Below the pieces are notes generated by a model. It made no database searches. It was not told the DNA's origin and saw only the letters and a program-made list of their open reading frames with translations. Of a DNA stretch of 34,410 bases, positions 13,936-22,715 are shown piece after piece (positions within the stretch are counted from its first letter, which is position 1; each line of letters starts with the position of its first letter). Source of the DNA: an archaeon HR01 (GTDB lineage: Archaea; Thermoproteota; Nitrososphaeria_A; Caldarchaeales; Caldarchaeaceae); assembly GCA_002898355.1 (NCBI GenBank), contig BEHD01000005.1, forward strand, positions 1-34,410. The letters are read 5' to 3'. Position numbers and translations under genes: made by a program.

Positions 13936-14819
13936 TTGTAGCTTTTTCCTTTGTGGCCGTTGTGGCCGTGGCTGCACCTATCCTCTTTGCCACATTTTCC
14001 AGAGATGTAGATGTTGAGAGACGGGGGGTGGCCGTAACATGGGGTTTGCTGGCCGAGGTTGTATACCGACTGGGTGATGGACAGATTGAGGTCCATCAAC
14101 TGATTCCGGCTGGAGCCGAAGTTCATGACTGGGAGCCTACGCCTGAGGCTGTGGATTTAGTAAGAAGGTCAGCCGTCATAATATACACCGTCGAGGGGTT
14201 TGATGACTGGGCTCTTGAGCTGGCGGAAGGTTTTGACGTCAGAGTTGTGAAGGCCTCTGAAGATGCTCCGGTTCTTCTGGGTTCTGAACATGGCCATGTG
14301 GACCCGCATCTGTGGCTGGATATCTCAAACGTAAAAAAGATGGTGGAGAACATAGCTGAGATGTTGGCTGCCGCATTTCCAGATAAAAGGGATAGTATAA
14401 GGTCTAACGCTGCCAAACTCTTGGAGGAGCTGGATGGCCTCGACTCTAGGTTGGCTGAGGGGTTGAGGCCCTACCAGGGCAGGATTTTCATAACCCAGCA
14501 TGACGCCTTCCAGTATCTGGCCAGGCGCTACGGGCTTGAAGCCATAGGCATACTAGGCCCTGAGGAGGAAGAGCCCTCATCATCTAGGCTGGCTGAGATA
14601 TACAGGATTATCGGAGAGGCGAAAATAGGGTTTATCTATGCCGAGGATGGGAATATCAGTCCGATTCTGGAATCTATCAGTAGGGATACAGGTGTGAGGA
14701 TAGGGATGCTTTACACGGGTGAAGGTCTAGCCCTACAGGACATAGTCGAGGGGAGGGGGTACGCAGAGCTTATGACTAGAAACCTTGATGCGTTGGTGGA
14801 GGGGTTTGAAAACCGGTAG
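13920..14819 (+). CDS. Zinc/manganese ABC transporter substrate-binding protein (ZnuA/MntA-like)
   Basis: A 299-residue cluster A-I metal-binding protein, anchored by an N-terminal hydrophobic segment (VVAFSFVAVVAVAAPILFA) without a lipobox Cys. Likely metal ligands are His69 in VHDWEPTP, His130 in HVDPHLWLD and His194 in QHDAFQYLARRYG, all at the family positions; an acidic residue near YAEDGN (242-243) may complete the site. The His-rich loop that marks bacterial ZnuA is reduced to EHGHVDPH. Zn or Mn cannot be told apart from sequence. It starts within the regulator's last codons and overlaps the ATPase gene, so translation is coupled. Confidence 0.88.
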   Translation: MQKRLVVAFSFVAVVAVAAPILFATFSRDVDVERRGVAVTWGLLAEVVYRLGDGQIEVHQLIPAGAEVHDWEPTPEAVDLVRRSAVIIYTVEGFDDWALELAEGFDVRVVKASEDAPVLLGSEHGHVDPHLWLDISNVKKMVENIAEMLAAAFPDKRDSIRSNAAKLLEELDGLDSRLAEGLRPYQGRIFITQHDAFQYLARRYGLEAIGILGPEEEEPSSSRLAEIYRIIGEAKIGFIYAEDGNISPILESISRDTGVRIGMLYTGEGLALQDIVEGRGYAELMTRNLDALVEGFENR

Positions 14820-15558
14820 ACCGGCCGTAGAATTTGAGAATGTGACCGTCTCCTATACACGTGGGAACCCTATCCTCAGGAACCTCTCCTTTTCGATTTT
14901 CGAGGGTGAGCTCATCTTCCTCCTCGGACCCAATGGGGGAGGCAAATCCACTGTTCTCAAGACTATGGTTGGCGCTCTCAAACCTGAGAACGGGGTTGTC
15001 AGACTTTTCGGCGTTGGGATTGAAAAGTTTAGGAGCTGGTGGATGATAGGCTACCTACCCCAGAACGCCGCTACATTCTTTGAGAACATGCCCCTCAACG
15101 TCTCGGAACTTCTGAACTCAACCAGACACCGAGGGAGAGGTATGTCCCCTGAAGAGGCCCTCAATCTGGTAGGGGTTGAGGACCATGAGAGAATATTGGG
15201 GATGAGGGTGACAGACCTTTCCGGCGGTATGCTCCAGAAGGTGATGACCGCACTAGCGTTGATTAACAGGCCGAGGCTTCTGCTCCTAGATGAGCCAACA
15301 GTCTATATTGACCAGCCAGGTGTCCGCAGCTTCATCCAGCTCCTTCAGAAGCTCCACAGCGAGTGGGGGCTCACCACGGTTATAGCAACCCATGACGTCG
15401 CCGCAATATCAATCTTCGCATCACGCGTGATATGCATCAATAGGGAGGCCCTCTTCGACGGCAGCATAGAAGAGCTCACAGCATCAGAGCAGTTATGTAG
15501 CCTGTACGGCTTCCATGTATACACCCTAAGACATGGGCATAGATGGTCTGAAAAATGA
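14785..15558 (+). CDS. Metal ABC transporter ATP-binding protein (ZnuC/MntB-type ATPase)
   Basis: A 257-residue ABC ATPase. Walker A is GPNGGGKST (Gly where most have Ala), signature LSGGMLQKV, Walker B LLLLDEP and the H-loop ATHD are all present, so it should be active. Among ABC ATPases its context and length place it in the zinc/manganese importer group. The longest frame opens with TTG 14785; ATG 14788 or TTG 14806 (close after GGAGGGG) may be the true start because residues before PAVEFENVTVSY are not family sequence. It ends with the ATGA overlap shared with the permease gene. Confidence 0.87.
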   Translation: MMRWWRGLKTGRPAVEFENVTVSYTRGNPILRNLSFSIFEGELIFLLGPNGGGKSTVLKTMVGALKPENGVVRLFGVGIEKFRSWWMIGYLPQNAATFFENMPLNVSELLNSTRHRGRGMSPEEALNLVGVEDHERILGMRVTDLSGGMLQKVMTALALINRPRLLLLDEPTVYIDQPGVRSFIQLLQKLHSEWGLTTVIATHDVAAISIFASRVICINREALFDGSIEELTASEQLCSLYGFHVYTLRHGHRWSEK

Positions 15559-16358
15559 TTGAGCCGTTCACCCAATCTTTCATGTTGAGGGCTCTCGCCG
15601 CGGCTGCAGTTGCCGGATTCCTGCTACCGCTGATAGGCTGTTTCATAGTTCCGAAGAAGCTATCCCTGCTGGGCGATTCATCCTCACACTTCACTTTTGC
15701 AGCGTTGGCGATAGGGGCTCTTGCGGGTGTTTTCAGCATATTCCTCGTCTATCTGATGGCTGTTGTCGCCGTGTTGGCTTCCCTCAAACTGATAAGGGGT
15801 CTCAAAATATCAGGGGACCAGGTTCTAGCCATCTTCCTCTCTCTGGGTGCTGCAGTGGCATCCATAGCCCTATCCCTGGGCGCTAGGATAAACCTCAACT
15901 CCGTACTCTTCGGGAGTATACTTGTGGTGCAGCCGGAGGAGATACTGGCGGGGCTTGCTGTGGCTGCCTTGGCCGGCCTTTTTACAAAGCTCCGCTTCGG
16001 AGAGATCATCCTCTATACTGTCAACGAGGAGCTGGCCAGGGTGAGGGGGGTTCCAGTAACGATTTACGAGCTAGTCCTCGCTGTGGTGGCGGGCCTATCT
16101 ATAGTGAGCGGCATCAAGATAGCGGGAGTCCTGCTGGTGACGGCGTTGATGGTCATACCTACAGCATCAACATCCTTCCTAGCATCATCCATGAAGCGGG
16201 CCATCATCTTCTCGGTCCTCATAGGTGAGCTATCCCTCCTGACCGGTGTAGTGGCATCCTACTACCTCAACATAGCTCCCGGCGCTGTAACAGTCTTCAT
16301 ACTATTGGGATTCCTCACAGCCTCGATAGCATCTGCCAGACTTGGACTCCGGCTATGA
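15555..16358 (+). CDS. Metal ABC transporter permease (ZnuB/MntC-like)
   Basis: A 267-residue permease of the ABC-3 family with about eight hydrophobic helices. Family features are the N-terminal LIGCFIVPKKLSLLGDSSSHFTFAALAIG (the conserved S-L-x-G-D-x-x-S/A-H region) and the late SGIKIAGVLLVTALMVIPTASTSFLA segment with the P-x-A-x-A pattern. The ATG at 15555 overlaps the ATPase stop as ATGA, so expression is coupled. It is the last gene of the regulator-binding protein-ATPase-permease operon. Confidence 0.88.
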   Translation: MIEPFTQSFMLRALAAAAVAGFLLPLIGCFIVPKKLSLLGDSSSHFTFAALAIGALAGVFSIFLVYLMAVVAVLASLKLIRGLKISGDQVLAIFLSLGAAVASIALSLGARINLNSVLFGSILVVQPEEILAGLAVAALAGLFTKLRFGEIILYTVNEELARVRGVPVTIYELVLAVVAGLSIVSGIKIAGVLLVTALMVIPTASTSFLASSMKRAIIFSVLIGELSLLTGVVASYYLNIAPGAVTVFILLGFLTASIASARLGLRL

Positions 16359-16400
16359 GGGGTTCCAGTTAAAAGGTGGCGCTTGTATAGGATAGACGTA

Positions 16401-17090
16401 ATGGAGGAGCTTTCAGAGCTTTTGAGTAGGCTGGGCGATAAAGAGGTTAGGGCCCTGGCCGCCCATATGGGGTTGGAGCCTTCAAAGAATAGGGTGGAAC
16501 TGCTGAAGCTTGTAACTGAGAAGGTGAGGACAGCCCCAAAACCCCTCTCCAGCCTAGCTAGGCATCTCTTCGAAGCCCTGCCTGAGAAGACCCTAAAGAA
16601 GGCGCTGGGATACGATGACAGGCTAGCGGAGAAGGTTGCTGGGAAAATAGGCGGAGGCTCAGCCTGTTACAGGGACATCATAGTGGACGGCCTTAGAGCG
16701 GATTTGGTTCTCTACTCCTCCACCCTAGGCTCCTATGGCTCACTCGTCCCAGCGCCAGAGATAAAACAGAGCTTAACAGTGGTGGTATGTGCAAAAGAAT
16801 GTGGCGAGTTTGAAGAGGCTATCAGTAGGGCTTCAAGCTTCGAAGGCTACACCGACCGGATATATGTGGCCGCCACATCATATAGCCTTCTATGTCACAT
16901 GGCTGGGGCTGGAGTCGGATATGCTGATGTGTTGGAGCTTTTATCGGTGAGGGAGCTGGGGCTTGTCAGAACCGGCTACGGTGGCGAGGTGGTGGTTGAC
17001 AGGCCGGCGGAGATAAGAGGTTTCGACCCTGAGAAATATATGAGGCTGGTGGAGTTGCTGGCGAGGACGAAACCCTTCAAAAAGCTCTAG
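16401..17090 (+). CDS. Hypothetical protein with SAP-like N-terminus
   Basis: About 229 residues from ATG 16401, which lies a leaderless distance after the TATA-like GTTAAAAGG near 16368; TTG 16383 would add six residues. The N-terminus (ELSELLSRLGDKEVRALAAHMGLEPSKNRVELLKLVTEKV) is helical and resembles a SAP-type DNA-binding domain. The second half is alpha/beta, with DGLRADLVLY, SLTVVVCAKE and DRIYVAATSYSLL in an order reminiscent of PD-(D/E)xK nuclease-like folds (Asp, then strand with Lys-Glu), but the E-x-K motif is not intact. Function is unknown. It is between the metal operon and aconitase and not clearly linked to either. Confidence 0.6.
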   Translation: MEELSELLSRLGDKEVRALAAHMGLEPSKNRVELLKLVTEKVRTAPKPLSSLARHLFEALPEKTLKKALGYDDRLAEKVAGKIGGGSACYRDIIVDGLRADLVLYSSTLGSYGSLVPAPEIKQSLTVVVCAKECGEFEEAISRASSFEGYTDRIYVAATSYSLLCHMAGAGVGYADVLELLSVRELGLVRTGYGGEVVVDRPAEIRGFDPEKYMRLVELLARTKPFKKL

Positions 17091-17126
17091 CAGTTTGAGG
17101 GAAACACTATCCAACAATAATTTTTC

Positions 17127-19919
17127 ATGAATGGCTTATATGGTGCTTTTCCGGACTTTCCCACGATGATTAGAGAACAGGCCAGCAGAACCCTCCTACA
17201 CAGGGGGAGACGGCTGACATACTACTCACTGGATGCTTTGGAGGAGGCGGGATATTGTAATATTGAGAACCTCCCATTCAGCATCAGGGTTCTGCTCGAG
17301 AACATTCTAAGGACGGTGGATGGCCACACTACCACCGATAAGGATGTGCTAAGGGTGGCGAGCTGGAGTCCTAGGCCTGGAGACGGTGAGGAGATACCGT
17401 TTAGACCATCCCGCGTACTCTTACAGGACTTCACAGGGGTTCCAGCCCTAGTCGACCTAGCCGCGATGAGGTCCGCCATCAAGAAGATGGGTGGGAACCC
17501 CTCTTCCATAAATCCCATGGTGCCTGTAGACCTTGTTATAGACCACTCCATACAGGTGGACTATTACGGCATACCCAGCTCCTTCATCCTTAACCTGGAG
17601 AAAGAGTTTGAGCGTAACAGGGAGAGATACACGTTCCTTAAATGGGCTGGAAACGCCTCTAGAAATCTCAGGGTTATCCCGCCGGGCAAGGGCATAGTAC
17701 ACCAAGTAAATCTAGAGTATCTCGCCAAGGTTGTGGATGTGAGGGCTATGGATGGGGTGGATACGGTTTTTCCAGACACCCTGCTGGGAACAGACTCCCA
17801 CACTCCCATGGTTAACGCGTTGGGTGTTCTCGGCTGGGGTGTGGGCGGAATAGAGGCGGAGGCTGTGATGCTTGGACAGCCCTACTACATGCCCCTTCCA
17901 GAGGTGGTGGGTGTCAGGCTTGAGGGAGAGCTGCCAGAAGGTGCGACTTCGACCGACCTAGTCCTAACCATCACCGAGAAGCTGAGAAGGCATGGGGTGG
18001 TGGGGAAGTTCGTGGAATACTTCGGCCCAGGCCTGAGGAAACTCAGCATACCCGACAGAGCCACCATAGCCAATATGGCGCCAGAATACGGTGCAACCGT
18101 TGGGTTCTTCCCAGTAGATGAGGAAACCCTCCACTATCTCAGAGCCACAGGCAGGCCTGAAGAGCATGTAGAGCTTGTGGAGAAGTATACTACGGTCCAA
18201 AATCTCTTTTACACCGACCACCACAGCCACACCCCACAGTATAGCGAGGTCATCGAGTTGGACATGAGTCAGGTGGAGCCATCCATAGCAGGGCCCGCCA
18301 ACCCGGAAGACCGCATACCCCTGAGAGAAGCTAAGAAAAGAATCCTCAAGATCATGGAGGAGTACTTTAGGAAGAACGGGGTGAATGTGGAGGTTGCCGA
18401 CGAGGGCATATGGTTTTACGAGGGTGGTGGCTCCCAAGTTGTTAAGAGGCCCAGCCCCACCTACAAGGTCAGTATTGGAGGCGTGGAGGATACGCTAACA
18501 CACGGCTCTGTTGTCATCTCAGCCATAACCAGCTGCACAAACACATCCAACCCGGCCGTCATGGTGGGCGCAGGCCTTTTAGCCAAGAAGGCTGTCGAGA
18601 AGGGTTTGAAGATGCATCCACATGTCAAGACAAGCCTTGCACCCGGCTCGATGGCTGTGACTGAATATCTGGAGGCAGCAGGCCTGATGAGATATCTCGA
18701 GAAGCTCGGCTATGCACTGGTTGGATACGGCTGCACTACATGCATAGGGAATAGCGGCCCTCTACCCGAGCCAGTAGCTGAAGCCATTAAAACCCACAAC
18801 CTTTACACAGCCGCAGTGCTCAGCGGAAACCGCAACTTCGACGGCCGCATCCACCCCCTCGTCCGGGCCAGCTTCCTCATGTCACCCATGCTGGTGATAG
18901 CCTACGGTCTAGCAGGCAGGATAGATATCGACCTTATCAACGAGCCCCTAGGCTTTGATGGCCTAGGCCGGCCGGTCTATCTGAAGGATATATGGCCCTC
19001 CATGAGCGAAATTAAGAAAGTGGTTAATGAGGCGGTAAAGCCGGAGATTTTTGTAAGGCGTTACGCAGAGATTTTGAAGGGTGAGTCACGGTGGGAGAGC
19101 CTTGAAGCGCCGGAAACAGCCGACTACCAGTGGGGTGACTCCACATATCTAAGGGAGCCCCCATATTTTGAGGGGATGCCTAGAAGCCCGCCACCCCTAC
19201 AAGATATCACTGGTGCAAGAGTCCTCCTCCTACTCGGCGACAGGGTCACCACAGACCACATATCACCAGCCGGAGCAATACCGGTATCGAGCCCCGCAGG
19301 ACAGTACCTGATCTCCAAGGGCGTCGACCCTATAGACTTTAACACATACGGCGCACGACGTGGAAACCATGAAGTCATGATACGCGGGACATTCGCCAAC
19401 ACACGGCTCAGAAACCTGCTGGTGGAGGGGAGGGAGGGCTGGTGGACACAGTATCTACCAGACAAGACGCTAGCCACTGTCTTCGACGCCGCAATGGCCT
19501 ACAAGCGGCAGGGTGTACCCCTCATAGTTCTAGCTGGGAAACAGTATGGCGCGGGAAGCTCTAGGGATTGGGCTGCGAAAGGCACCTACCTTCTGGGAGT
19601 CAGGGCGGTAATCGCCGAGAGCTTCGAGAGGATTCACAGGAGCAACCTCGTAGGTATGGGTGTCCTACCTCTACAGTTTGAGGAAGGCCAGAGCTGGAGA
19701 AGCCTGGGGCTGACAGGCATGGAGAGATACGACATAACAGGCATAGCGGAGGGGCTTACCCCACGTAAAAAGCTCAAAGTGACAGCAGTATCCGAGAGCG
19801 GGGAAGTAAAAACATTCACAGTGACCGCCAGACTCGACACGAAAACCGAGGTGGACTACTACAGACATGGTGGGATACTGCAATATGTTCTGAGAAAGAT
19901 CTTGGAGACACCGGCCTAG
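17127..19919 (+). CDS. acnA: Aconitate hydratase, AcnA/IRP type
   Basis: A 930-residue aconitase, close to the usual ~900 of AcnA. It isomerises citrate to isocitrate in the cytosolic TCA cycle. The [4Fe-4S] ligands are Cys470 in SCTNTSNP and Cys536/Cys539 in GCTTCIGNSGP, as in active aconitases. GSSRDWAAKG (~809-818) in the C-terminal swivel domain provides substrate-binding Ser/Arg. The TDSHTPM and DHSIQVD segments are also conserved. The family includes iron-regulatory proteins, but an enzymatic role is expected here. A separate LeuD-like small subunit is encoded 2.2 kb downstream. Confidence 0.95.
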   Translation: MNGLYGAFPDFPTMIREQASRTLLHRGRRLTYYSLDALEEAGYCNIENLPFSIRVLLENILRTVDGHTTTDKDVLRVASWSPRPGDGEEIPFRPSRVLLQDFTGVPALVDLAAMRSAIKKMGGNPSSINPMVPVDLVIDHSIQVDYYGIPSSFILNLEKEFERNRERYTFLKWAGNASRNLRVIPPGKGIVHQVNLEYLAKVVDVRAMDGVDTVFPDTLLGTDSHTPMVNALGVLGWGVGGIEAEAVMLGQPYYMPLPEVVGVRLEGELPEGATSTDLVLTITEKLRRHGVVGKFVEYFGPGLRKLSIPDRATIANMAPEYGATVGFFPVDEETLHYLRATGRPEEHVELVEKYTTVQNLFYTDHHSHTPQYSEVIELDMSQVEPSIAGPANPEDRIPLREAKKRILKIMEEYFRKNGVNVEVADEGIWFYEGGGSQVVKRPSPTYKVSIGGVEDTLTHGSVVISAITSCTNTSNPAVMVGAGLLAKKAVEKGLKMHPHVKTSLAPGSMAVTEYLEAAGLMRYLEKLGYALVGYGCTTCIGNSGPLPEPVAEAIKTHNLYTAAVLSGNRNFDGRIHPLVRASFLMSPMLVIAYGLAGRIDIDLINEPLGFDGLGRPVYLKDIWPSMSEIKKVVNEAVKPEIFVRRYAEILKGESRWESLEAPETADYQWGDSTYLREPPYFEGMPRSPPPLQDITGARVLLLLGDRVTTDHISPAGAIPVSSPAGQYLISKGVDPIDFNTYGARRGNHEVMIRGTFANTRLRNLLVEGREGWWTQYLPDKTLATVFDAAMAYKRQGVPLIVLAGKQYGAGSSRDWAAKGTYLLGVRAVIAESFERIHRSNLVGMGVLPLQFEEGQSWRSLGLTGMERYDITGIAEGLTPRKKLKVTAVSESGEVKTFTVTARLDTKTEVDYYRHGGILQYVLRKILETPA

Positions 19920-19930
19920 ACGTAGAAATC

Positions 19931-19938
19931 TTATAAAT
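19931..19938 (+). promoter_or_regulatory. TATA box of the CARF protein gene
   Basis: TTATAAAT is centred about 25 nt before the GTG at 19959, giving a leaderless mRNA and supporting this GTG as the start. Confidence 0.6.
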
Positions 19939-19958
19939 CGGTTTAGGCCATACAAAGT

Positions 19959-20735
19959 GTGAAGGTCTCCCTAGTTACGACCCTTGGTACATCACCCCCA
20001 GTTGTTACGGAGTTTCTGCGATACGTTGCGGAGGCGGAGAAGCTACCGGTCACGGCCCTAGTGGTTATAGCCACCAAGGATGAGATAGTTCTCAAAGGAT
20101 TGGAGTTGGTCCGTGCAGCGGTGAGATACCGATACCCATCCACCCACATCAGGATAGTGACCCTGCCTTTCCAAGATGTCACCTCCCAAGATGAGACGCT
20201 GGAGTTCATGGCTAGGTTCGCCGAAGTACTCCAAGAGCAGAGAAGCGTGCACAGAGCCTCAATCATACTCCTCTCACTCGCAGGTGGGCGGAAGGATATG
20301 GGGATAACGGCCGCACTCGTGGCACAATACTTCGGAGTGAACGGCGTATACCACATAGTCATGCCCAACATCAAGATCGTAAATGAGAAGCTGGAGGCTG
20401 CGAGGCATCACATCGACGAGCTGAACGAGGCAGACGACAGCCTAGCCTACTACGGGCAGCACGCAGACATCTTCGAGCCTATTATGTATCCGCCTCTAAG
20501 CGAATACTCTGTAATCAAGATACCCCTCATCCCGTACCCCACCAGCCTGCTGAAGGAGGTTGCTAGGCTTCTGGAGCCGGGCAAGAAGGAGCTGCGAAGG
20601 TTCAGGATATCCCAAGACGTGGTTAGAGGCCTCCAGTCCTCAGGGCTTGTAAGGGTTACCAGCGCTGGTACCGTATATCCTCTGGAAGAAGGGTTGAAGC
20701 TGTATGAAATGCTGAGGAGATTCACGCTGGCTTAA
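19959..20735 (+). CDS. CARF-domain protein, NE0113/ring nuclease-like, with C-terminal winged helix
   Basis: A 258-residue protein of the CRISPR-associated NE0113 type (CARF/ring nuclease-like). The nucleotide-binding signatures are LVTTLGTSPPVVTE (5-18) and LSLAGGRKDM (105-114), followed by YHIVMPN; these line the site that binds cyclic oligoadenylate in CARF proteins, and in some relatives cleave it. Residues ~205-258 (RFRISQDVVRGLQSSGLV...YPLEEGLKLYEMLRRF) look like a winged helix, giving a Csa3-like sensor-regulator layout. No cas genes or CRISPR repeats exist in the window, so it is either an orphan regulator, a remote part of a type III system, or a defence gene on its own. No HEPN or other effector domain is visible. 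Confidence 0.75.
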   Translation: MKVSLVTTLGTSPPVVTEFLRYVAEAEKLPVTALVVIATKDEIVLKGLELVRAAVRYRYPSTHIRIVTLPFQDVTSQDETLEFMARFAEVLQEQRSVHRASIILLSLAGGRKDMGITAALVAQYFGVNGVYHIVMPNIKIVNEKLEAARHHIDELNEADDSLAYYGQHADIFEPIMYPPLSEYSVIKIPLIPYPTSLLKEVARLLEPGKKELRRFRISQDVVRGLQSSGLVRVTSAGTVYPLEEGLKLYEMLRRFTLA

Positions 20736-20951
20736 CCCTCCCCCTCTCCATGGTGTAGCGGCTACCTGTCCTTGATGGCTGTTTTGAGAAGTGTGGCTGG
20801 CGTTGATGCTGCGGCACCCAACCTCACCCAAAACAGTGGTTACCGTAGACCCAGATGAGTCGGCTGGGAAATGGATTTTAGCTGGTTTAGCGCATGTTTA
20901 TAAGTTTTAGCCAGGTTCACCCTCCCCCTCCCTGCAAACCGGCCACCACAG
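20736..20951. other. Non-coding gap upstream of radA
   Basis: I see no convincing gene. TTTATAA around 20897-20903 is a second TATA-like element; its predicted start (~20926) would give a short leader before radA. A tRNA-like opening (GGTGTAGCGGCTA) at 20753-20765 does not develop into a cloverleaf. Confidence 0.4.
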
Positions 20952-20959
20952 TTTAAAAG
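20952..20959 (+). promoter_or_regulatory. TATA box of radA
   Basis: TTTAAAAG is centred about 26 nt before the ATG at 20981, predicting a leaderless radA mRNA. Confidence 0.6.
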
Positions 20960-20980
20960 CAATCAACACCATGTCCAGCC

Positions 20981-21982
20981 ATGGGCTCTAAGAAAACGGC
21001 TGAGAAGGAGGTTGACATCTTCGACCTCCAGTCTATAGAGGGTATCGGCAAGGCCACTGAGGAGAAGCTGGCATCGGCGGGTATAACCTCGGTCCTTGAC
21101 CTCGCCGCCGCAACACCCCGTGAGCTTATGGAGCTTGGCATCAGCGCCGAGAAGGCTGAGGAGTTCTGTCTCAAGGCCCGCCTCATCCTCATGGAGAGCG
21201 GCTTTCTGGATAAAGAATTCATACCGGCTTCAGAGGTGATGGAGAGGAGGAAGGCGCTTCAACGCCTCACCACCGGCTCCCAATCCCTCGATAACATGTT
21301 GGGAGGGGGTGTAGAGACCCAGGCCATAACCGAGCTCATAGGAGAGTTTGGATGCGGAAAGACACAGATATGCCATACTCTATGCGTTACGGCCCAGCTC
21401 CCAGCAGATGAGAGGGGGCTGGAAGGTACAGCCATCTACATCGACACAGAAGCCACTTTCAGACCTGAGAGGATAAGCCAGATAGCGGAGGCGAGAGGCC
21501 TACCTCCTAAGAAGATCTTGGACGGCATCATATTCGCCAACGTATACAACTCCAGCCATCTACAGCTTACCATCAAGGAGCTGGGCAGATATATAGAGAA
21601 GTTCAAGGCCAAGCTGGTGGTGGTTGATTCCATCATCTCCCATTTCAGGGCCGAATATGTTGGCCGTGGCACTCTGGCCGAGAGGCAGCAACGTCTCAAC
21701 GACCTCCTCCACAGACTCCTTAGAATGGCTCAGGTCCACAACATAGCTGTCGTAGTGACTAACCAGGTCCAGGCCAACCCCGACCAGTTCTTCGGAGACC
21801 CTAACAAACCCAGCGGAGGACACATCCTAGCCCACAGCAGCACCTACCGCATCTACATACGCCGCTCAGCCAACAACACCCGCCTAGCAAGGATAATAGA
21901 CAGCCCATACCACCCCGCCAACGCCGAAGCCTACTTCAAAATCACCGAGAAAGGCGTTGAGGACCTGCAGGAAGAGAAGTAG
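20981..21982 (+). CDS. radA: DNA repair and recombination protein RadA
   Basis: A 333-residue archaeal recombinase, family length ~320-350. Residues ~12-65 form the helix-hairpin-helix DNA-binding domain (DLQSIEGIGKATEEKLASAG). The FxxA-type polymerisation segment is just after it. The ATPase core has Walker A GEFGCGKTQ (121-129), Walker B LVVVDSI and the L2/VTNQVQANPD region, with the terminal GGHILAHSSTYRIYIRRS signature of RadA/Rad51. It forms nucleoprotein filaments on single-stranded DNA for strand exchange. All catalytic residues appear intact. Confidence 0.97.
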   Translation: MGSKKTAEKEVDIFDLQSIEGIGKATEEKLASAGITSVLDLAAATPRELMELGISAEKAEEFCLKARLILMESGFLDKEFIPASEVMERRKALQRLTTGSQSLDNMLGGGVETQAITELIGEFGCGKTQICHTLCVTAQLPADERGLEGTAIYIDTEATFRPERISQIAEARGLPPKKILDGIIFANVYNSSHLQLTIKELGRYIEKFKAKLVVVDSIISHFRAEYVGRGTLAERQQRLNDLLHRLLRMAQVHNIAVVVTNQVQANPDQFFGDPNKPSGGHILAHSSTYRIYIRRSANNTRLARIIDSPYHPANAEAYFKITEKGVEDLQEEK

Positions 21983-22053
21983 ACAGCTCTACTGCATGGT
22001 TGGTTACACCTGTCCCGGGATATGTCTATGGTGGGTTGTGGAAGCGGTTTTCC

Positions 22054-22063
22054 CTTATATATC
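22054..22063 (+). promoter_or_regulatory. TATA box of the LeuD-like gene
   Basis: CTTATATATC is centred about 25 nt before the ATG at 22084. It rules against the longer frame starting upstream at 22000, whose extra N-terminus is not family sequence. Confidence 0.65.
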
Positions 22064-22083
22064 TCCTGTTGGTGTGGATGGTT

Positions 22084-22710
22084 ATGCCCGAGGCTGTAGT
22101 CCGTGTTGTAGGCAAGGCTGCACCCCTTGAAGCCGACGACGTGGATACTGACCAGATTATACCTGCGGAGTTTCTTAAGGTTATTGAGAGGAGGGGTCTG
22201 GGAAGGTATCTCTTCTACAGGTGGCGGTATGATGAGAGGGGCGTCCTCAAGGGAGATTTTATCTTGGATAGGCCCGAGTATAGGGATGCCAAGATTTTGG
22301 TGGCTGGCAGGAATTTCGGCATAGGCTCATCGCGGGAGAACGCTGTATGGGCCCTCACCGACTTCGGCATCAGATGCGTAATCGCCTCAAGCTTCGGCGA
22401 CATCTTCTACAACAACGCCAGCAAGAACGGCCTTGTCTGTGTCAGGCTTCCCGATGATAAACTGCTATCTCTGAGGGAGGCTGCCAAGAAATCCATAATA
22501 AGCCTCACCGTGGACCTCGAGAAGCTGAAGGTTATATCTCCTACGGCCGAGTATGAGTTTATGATGGAGGACCATATCCGGGAGAGGCTGATGAAGGGTT
22601 TGGACGACATTGAAATAACGCTGACACGGTTTAGGGATAGGATAGAAACTTATGAGCGGGGTATGCCGGAATATCTTAAACCCAGGCCCAGAAGCTTTCT
22701 AGCGGAGTAG
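22084..22710 (+). CDS. leuD: 3-isopropylmalate/homoaconitate dehydratase small subunit
   Basis: A 208-residue swivel-domain subunit of the LeuD family, slightly longer than the ~165 typical of archaeal members. DVDTDQIIPAEFL near residues 19-31 and GRNFGIGSSRENAVWAL near 77-93 are the two family signatures. With a LeuC large subunit it would isomerise 2- and 3-isopropylmalate in leucine synthesis, or homoaconitate in lysine synthesis. No LeuC is in the window. The Y-L-F-Y-R-W-R-Y segment after the first signature, usually the substrate-specificity loop, reads RRGLGRYLFYRWRYDE, closer to bacterial LeuD than to the YLRT type; substrate remains uncertain. Confidence 0.88.
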   Translation: MPEAVVRVVGKAAPLEADDVDTDQIIPAEFLKVIERRGLGRYLFYRWRYDERGVLKGDFILDRPEYRDAKILVAGRNFGIGSSRENAVWALTDFGIRCVIASSFGDIFYNNASKNGLVCVRLPDDKLLSLREAAKKSIISLTVDLEKLKVISPTAEYEFMMEDHIRERLMKGLDDIEITLTRFRDRIETYERGMPEYLKPRPRSFLAE

Positions 22711-22715
22711 GCTGC

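Noticed and set aside
20750-20830. tRNA-like opening after the CARF gene
   Set aside because: GGTGTAGCGGCTA resembles a D arm but no acceptor, anticodon or T stems follow.
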